Positions 57,848-64,000 of a DNA stretch of 64,000 nucleotides are shown here, in pieces. Under the pieces are notes generated by a model. The model ran no database searches, was not told where the DNA came from, and was given only the letters and a program-made list of their open reading frames with translations. Source of the stretch: Tenrec ecaudatus (taxonomy: Eukaryota > Chordata > Mammalia > Afrosoricida > Tenrecidae); the NCBI RefSeq assembly GCF_050624435.1, contig NC_134534.1:64813501-64877500 (forward strand), read 5' to 3'. Each line of letters starts with the position of its first letter. Within the stretch, counting starts at the first letter, position 1. Made by a program: the position numbers and the translations under genes.

Positions 57848-58874
57848 AAATGCGCCTGAGGATACTTAAAGTTGACATCAGTTTGATTAAAGAAATAGAT
57901 CTACATTTAATTTTGGGAATTTGAAATTATTAAATTAAAAGCTGTAACACATTTTTAGTATTAACATTACAGGAATCCTGATTATTTGCTTCAACTTTTT
58001 TGGCCTTGAATTATAAGCATTGCTTAGAGAAAGTATGTTTTTTTTTAAAATTCTAAAAATTGTTTAAAATTGTAACAGTATTGGAGTATCTGCTTTCATG
58101 CAAATTATAAAGCTATTTTTTGTGCTTAATATTTACATTTTTTCTAGTAACTCATTTTACATTATACTTAATTTGGCCTCTTGGATATATTTTCTGATTT
58201 TAGAATTCAATTGTTTCATTAGCCATACTTTTATAATTTGACCACCTAGGTTTATTGATTTTGAGATATGAACAGTTTTTCACTAGACTCTCCTTTCATT
58301 GTTGTTGTTAGTTGTCATTCTTGGTTTCATGTGTTGTGTCCTAAAATTTAAAAGCATCAGTGTCTAATAGCTGATATTTGTCAGCCTTACAAGCAGTAAG
58401 AAATAGTTAATTATTTAGTTGAAAGAAATAGTCAATTGAGCCACTTTTTAATGGATTCTTTTCTTTTACTTAGCTGGGTTTTAGCTTATTGCCTATTGAT
58501 CTGACTAAATGGAAGGATGTTGAGATTTTGCAGTGGAGTATAAGTGTTGCTTATTTCTTATTTTCAAATGGCATGCAAATTTATGTTGTGAACTGTTCAC
58601 AACTCCATGTTGATCTTTATTCAAGTAATTTGTTGTAGCGATCGGCAAGTGAGATATGTGCCCTTACTGACATTGCTGTTATGGTAGTCATGTTCATAAC
58701 CTTGACGCTTAGATATCATATGCCTACTTGTTTGTCATTATGAAGGGTTACAGCATAATCAGAAGTTAGAAATTTGAGAAAGTTGGGTTGATACTCTGGC
58801 TAGGAATAGGGCTGTTTGGGAGCTTTTGTTGCAAAGGCCAAGCATGAGGATAATAGCCTAGACTAATAGTGACG

Positions 58875-58917
<43 letters not shown>

Positions 58918-60509
58918 TGTGTGTGAGAGAGAGAGAGAGAGATAAACATAAGTACATGGTAGACCACATGTGAAAGAAAGCCTAAGACTGGTTTTTCAGA
59001 GTTTAATTCTCAAAACAGTTATTGTGCCTTGTTTTTGCTGTTAAATACTGCTCGGTGAGCCTTTTCCATTTTTGCCTTACAGTGCTTATTTTGCCCGTTT
59101 CAGGCTCTTCTCTCCTGCACCATAGACTCGATGAGCGTAGGAAAGTGTTTTTAGCTGTCTCTTAAATATGTACATAGTGACTACAGAAAAGACTTGTTTG
59201 TCACCTGACATTTCCAAAAACATTCTTAAATAGTAAATTGTACGTTCGTTTTGTTCTACTTTTAGAGAACTCTATGAAGCAATTCTGTACTAGGATAATT
59301 GGTTACCTATAATGGAGTAACTTAAAATTCATGTTTATATTGCATACATTTCCTTGAAAGTTGTTTTATTTCTTGATGTATTTATTGTAACTTTAGTGTT
59401 TTCCAAAGTATTTGATGTTCTTTCCTTCTGAATTCTCTTTCCAACTTTATATACGGAAAGTCAGATAACCTTGTTTCATTCTAGTGGAAAGAGACAAAAT
59501 AACTTTGAGTAAGCAGTAACATTTTCTGGCAAGTGACTTCCTAAAATTACACAGTGTCTGAGTAGTGTAGCTAAGATTAGAGTAGGCTTTGAAAACTGAT
59601 GCTGTGAATTTATAGGTAATGGACATATTAACAAGTTTGACATTGTAAAGAAATCACTAGGGTAATTATTTACATTTTCAGTCAAGAGTTAAGCATTTGC
59701 AAAAGCATTCTGTAGTTAAGAAAATTGGAAAAATATCCACATTTTACTTATGGATCCATTTAAAAGAAGAAATTATTTATGCCTGTATTGTTGCATTAGG
59801 TAAATGGTGGCACTTTTTTACTGTTCAAAGATTATTACTGTCTGCTTCATTACAAATAATGTTTGCAAAACATTTGCTTGTGCTTAGCGTCGGGTATTTT
59901 GAATAAAATTTTTCCTAATTTTATAGTTTTTATTTGTGTGTGTAGTTTTGGGGTCCCCAAGTAGTGCATGCCTTTGAGTTGTTTTATTCTGACAAAAACT
60001 GACTGATTCATTTTAAATTTCATTGGAAAAAAAGCATAGGGTTTGTAATGAAAAGACCTGGTTTCAGGTTCTGTTTCACAAATGATGTGCTTCATGAAAC
60101 TTGGTGTATATTGCAACAGTTAAGACAAAGGCAGTTCAGTTTAACCAGAAAGCTATATAAATTTGCTGTTTTGATTTATCTTCCTCAAACTTTTCCTTTC
60201 TCTGGAATTCATGTACGTGGTAACTCCATTCCTCCATTTACTCAGAACGACGGATTTATCCCACTCCACAGTCAGGTGATCAGCAGATTTCATCAGCTGT
60301 GTCTGCAGAATATATCCAGAACTCAGCTGTCTTCTTTTCTGAATACCCTGATTCACGTAGTCATTCTTAGCAATGAACTGGATTCCCTACTTCTGCCCTT
60401 AACCCTTTAATTGTCGTTTTTCATCCTATTAGTCTGATACTTTTCAAGGTAACGTCAAGCGATGTTACTTTATCCTCTGTTTTACTCGGAAGTTAGCCCA
60501 AAATTGTTG
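57848..60509 (+). other. UBE2W intron 1, repeat-poor tract
   Basis: About 2.6 kb have no recognised transposon apart from the GT/GA microsatellite. I read it for UBE2W exon 2 on the plus strand and found none. Confidence 0.35.
58875..58942 (+). repeat. (GT)n(GA)n microsatellite
   Basis: A GT run of about 50 bases passes into a GA run of about 18 bases. Confidence 0.97.
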
Positions 60510-61060
60510 CTAGAGCCTACCAGTACCCGTTGACACTGATCAGTTCCAGTCATAGTGACTGCAAGTACTGTGGCATTTCATATGGTTTATTAGGATCTTT
60601 GAGGAAGGGGCATATTGCCACGACTTACTTCATAATGCCTCTGAATGGGTCCAGCAGCCATCCTTTCCGTTAGGGCTTTTGCGTTACTCCAGGGCTTCTT
60701 GTTAGGTGCCACCCACTTGAATTTAACTCATAGTAGCTCCATTTGATAATGCAGAACCACCCGATAGGGTTTTCTTAGACTGTAATGTTTTGTAAGCAGA
60801 TTGCCTGGTCTTTCTCCTGCAGAGCTGCTGGGTGGGGTTGAACCTCCAGCCTTGTGATTAACTTAGTTGCAAACAGGGCAGCATTCTGTGACTTCATACT
60901 AAAAACTCATTACTAGAGTTTGTTCCAACTCAATGATTTTCTACAGCAGAGAAGAACTGTGCCATGGGGTTTCTAAAGCTGTGAATCTTTCACAGAATGA
61001 CATGTGGGTTAAACCACCAACCTGTCAGCAGCTGAGCATTTAATCACTGTCATCAGTTAT
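60510..61060 (-). repeat. Three adjacent AfroSINE-like copies, antisense
   Basis: Reversed SINE blocks recur three times: 'ttccagtcatagtgactgca' (60543), 'gtgccacccacttgaattta' with 'tttctcctgcagagctgctg' (60708-60832), and 'tgccatggggtttctaaagc' with 'gtgggttaaaccaccaacct' (60960-61023). All have the same orientation. Confidence 0.55.
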
Positions 61061-61329
61061 AGCTTCAAAACAAACAACCCTTTTGGTGTCAAGTCTATTC
61101 CATACATGTTTTAATGGAACATGTGCTTTAAGTTCTCTTGAGTGTAATTGCTAACTCAAATGATAACTTTTATATTTAACTTTCTGAGGAACCTCCAAAC
61201 GAATCAACAAGCAGCTGCACCATTTTATATTCGCACCGCCAATATATGAAGGTTCAGGTTTGCTTAAATCCTTGTCAGTAGTTTTTATTTTCTTTGGGTA
61301 ATAAAAAATGTATATACATATATAATATA

Positions 61330-62300
61330 TATGAAAATTTGCCATTCTATTTTTTTCCATTCTAACTATTTTAAAGTGTATAACTAAATGACATTAATTG
61401 CACTCACCATCACCACTATTTTCAAGGTTTTATCAAAAGAAATGCAGATCCACTTAATCAGACTCTGGTAAAAAATAATAATATTTTGCATATATCCGTA
61501 TGACTATTGTAGATATTTCATGAAACTAAGATTGCACACTTTTTGTACTTTTGGGTCTGACTTATTTCACATAGCATGTTTTCAAGTTTCATGTGTTTCA
61601 TAGCGTGTATCAGAAGTTCATTTCTCTTTGTGGCTGCATAATATTCCTTTGTGTGAAAGTAAGTCAAGAGGTATTGCTGTAGGGGTTCCAGTTCACACAG
61701 GCATGGGTTTATTCCAAACACAGTATGTTTAAACACGTCCGTGGATGGCTAGAACCAAGTTCTCTCAGCAGCACACATAGCTTTGTCTCCTTAAGATGTC
61801 TTCAAAAAAGAACTTAAAAAAATGTTGGTGAGTGTTCACATAGCAAATCCATGTTTCATTAGGCAATTCATAAACATGTTTTTTCATATCATTGATTGCA
61901 GAATCCACAATGTAACACCACTTAGCCCACTTCCTCCTCTCGTTTCCCATTTCTGTTCCTCCTCCTCTCCTAAAATGTATCCTTTTGATTTCCAGTGGTT
62001 TATTACTGTAAGGTTTGCTTCCTTCTCTAGTGTTTTCATTTTCAGATCTGAAGGGTGACTAAAAGCCATAGTCTTGGTTGTCCACCAGTCTGTCCAAGCA
62101 GTAACCCTGGTCATTTTTATAATTTTGAGTTTCATGCCATATTTCTCTTACTCTATCCCAAGTCATTCAAATACAGTTGCTTTTAGGACAGTAGGTAGTG
62201 CATTCTGAATCCCATCTAGATCTACTCTGAGTTAAAGAGGCTGATGTTTCCAAGGTCCATTAGTCCTCTGGACTGATGGGTTCCATGCATCTTTAATTCT
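61330..62300 (-). mobile_element. L1 3'-region fragments, antisense
   Basis: 'attttaaagtgtataactaa', 'gcactcaccatcaccactat' and 'tggctgcataatattccttt' (to about 61660) are clear L1 antisense blocks. The remainder to about 62300, including 'gaccattagt'-like 'ggtccattagtcctctggac', is weaker. Confidence 0.5.
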
Positions 62301-62314
62301 CCTCACACTCTCTC

Positions 62315-64000
62315 TTTTTAAAATCACTTTATTGGGGCTCATACAACTCTTATCACAATCCATACATACATCCATTTGTCGAGCACATTTTTTATATTTG
62401 TTGCCATCACCCTCAACACATTTTCTTTATACTTGAGCCTTTGGTATCAGTTCCTTGTTTTTTCCCTTCTCTCCCTCCCTCACGCCCCCTTGATAATTTA
62501 TAAATTAATATTTTTTCATGCCTCACACTGGCTGATGTCTCCCTTCACCCTCTTTTCTGTTGTCCTTCCCCCAGGGAGGGGATTATATGTAGATCATTGT
62601 GATCGGTTCTCCCTCTCCCCCCTTTCTCCCCCACTTTCCCCTTCCCTTCCTGGTATCGCTACTCTTGTTATTGGTCATGAGGGGTTTGTCTGTCCTGAAT
62701 TCCCTGTGTTTCCAGCTCTTATCTGTACCAATGTACATCCTCTGGTCTAGTTGGATTTATAAGTAGAATTGAGATCATGATAGTGGGAGGGAAAAAGCAT
62801 TAAAGAAATAGAGGAAAGTTGTATGTTTCATTGTTGTTGCACTGCACCCTGACTGGATCATCTCCTCATCGCGACCCTTCTGTAAAGGTATGTCCAGTTG
62901 CCTACAGATGGGCTTTGGGTCTCCAGTCTGCACTCCCCCTCATTCACAAGATAGGATTTTTTGTTCCTTTATGCCTGATACCTGATCCTAGCGACACCTC
63001 GTGATCACACAGGCTGGTGTGTTCTTCCATGTGGGCTTTGTTGCTTCTGAGCAAGATGGCCGCTTGTTTATCTTTAAGCCTTTAAAACTCCATGTGCTTT
63101 ATCTTTTGTTAGCTGGGCACCATCAGCTATCTTCACCATATTTGCTTATGCACCCAATTTGTCTTCAGTGATCATGTCCAGAAGGTGAGCATCATGGAAT
63201 GCCAGTTTAATAGAAAAAAGTGTTCTTGCCTTGAGAGGAAGTACTTGAGTAGAGGCCCACTGTCCATCCGCTACCTTAATACTAAACAGAAATATATTCA
63301 TATAGATCTATTTCCCCATCCTCATATATAAATATATTTACATTTGTACATGCCTGTATTTAGACCTCTGTAAGTACCCTTTGCCTACTAGTTCTTTCCT
63401 CTATTTCCTTTAATTTTCCTCTTGTTCCTTTATCATGTTCAGCCTTCATTTGGGTTTGAGTAATTCCTCTCAGTTACATTGCCCTTGATCAAGCCCTACC
63501 AGGCTTCCTACACCCTCCTTGCCATTGAGTTTGGATCACTTGTTGTTCCCTTGTCCCTGGGTTTGTTAACACCACTTGCTTTCTCCCGCCTCCTCCTCTC
63601 CCATGTATCCCTGGAACCATCGGTCCCATTGTTTTCTCCTCCATATTGTTTATCCCACCTATCTTATCTAGCTAATCTTGCAGAGATAATAATATACATG
63701 CAAAATAAGACCGCAAAGCACGAAAACAAAACAACAATAAAAAACCCAACCACAAACAAAAGAAAAGCCTGTAAATAGTTCAAGATCAGTTTGTTGACTT
63801 TTAGGAATGTTTTCTGGTTGAGTCTGATGGGTTATCGCGTCTTGGCCCCAAAGTCTATTTTTGGTATTCCTTGGGGGTCTTCATTGCTCTGTTCCCTATT
63901 CTGTTCTGTTGCATACCCTTAGTGTTTCGCCTCAGTGTGGTGGGGTCAGATCAGGTGCAATTCCTGCACTGGTTTCCAGTGTTGTCCCCCATAGTTCTTT
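62315..64000 (-). mobile_element. Long L1-tail family copy, antisense, cut by the window edge
   Basis: It begins with 'aaaatcactttattggggct' next to a T-run and is colinear, in reverse, with almost all of the 40063-42255 element. It includes 'caggctggtgtgttcttcca', 'atggccgcttgtttatcttt' and, near the end, 'tggggtcagatcaggtgcaa'. At least 1.69 kb long, with the 5' end beyond the window. It lies in UBE2W intron 1. Confidence 0.85.

Noticed and set aside
58766-58969. Open frame with Thr-His repeats
   Set aside because: Translation of the GT/GA microsatellite on the minus strand.
53781-64000. UBE2W exon 2
   Set aside because: No plus-strand segment encoding KRLQKELLALQ-like sequence was found after reading the interval. 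The exon is probably beyond the window.

Overview
This is mammalian nuclear DNA. It holds spliced genes, three CpG islands and a dense layer of retrotransposons. Three genes are recognisable, each from its own coding sequence: TMEM70 (first exon only, minus strand, near 6.0 kb), ELOC/elongin C (complete coding region, plus strand, 11.7-23.5 kb) and UBE2W (first exon only, plus strand, near 53.77 kb). This is the order and relative orientation known at human 8q21 (UBE2W-ELOC-TMEM70), read from the opposite strand.

The repeats point to an afrotherian, most likely a tenrec. Many tRNA-type SINEs resemble AfroSINE, and RTE LINE pieces resemble the afrotherian RTE1. The dominant family is a retroposed non-coding sequence that I take to be a very long L1-type 3' region. 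Two hAT elements with SPIN-like (SPACE INVADERS) termini also fit, because SPIN is known from tenrec but not from mammals generally. The species call is an inference from recalled repeat families, not from a database search.

Layout: 0-5.8 kb is TMEM70 intron 1 (mariner, MLT1, SPIN-like and L1-tail copies; no second exon seen). 5.56-6.25 kb is the TMEM70 CpG island. 6.3-11.5 kb is the divergent intergenic spacer. 11.5-12.5 kb is the ELOC CpG island, with two ZNF143-type sites. 12-23.5 kb is ELOC, whose start codon lies on the last four bases of a small second exon. 23.5-26.9 kb is repeat-poor and could be a long alternative 3' UTR. 27-53 kb is an intergenic transposon graveyard with clear nested insertions: an interrupted RTE with a probable 3' transduction, a 2.2-kb element inserted into an older relative, an LTR-derived A-tailed insertion, and solo-LTR-like sequences. 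53.5-54.4 kb is the UBE2W CpG island and exon 1. 54-64 kb is UBE2W intron 1, ending inside another L1-tail copy.

TMEM70 and ELOC are divergently oriented with start regions about 5.6 kb apart, so they do not share one short core promoter here. ELOC (adaptor of VHL and SOCS-box E3 ligases) and UBE2W (N-terminal ubiquitin conjugase) both belong to the ubiquitin system, but the sequence gives no evidence of co-regulation. I found no bacterial-type system, no CRISPR array and no intact transposon-encoded protein.
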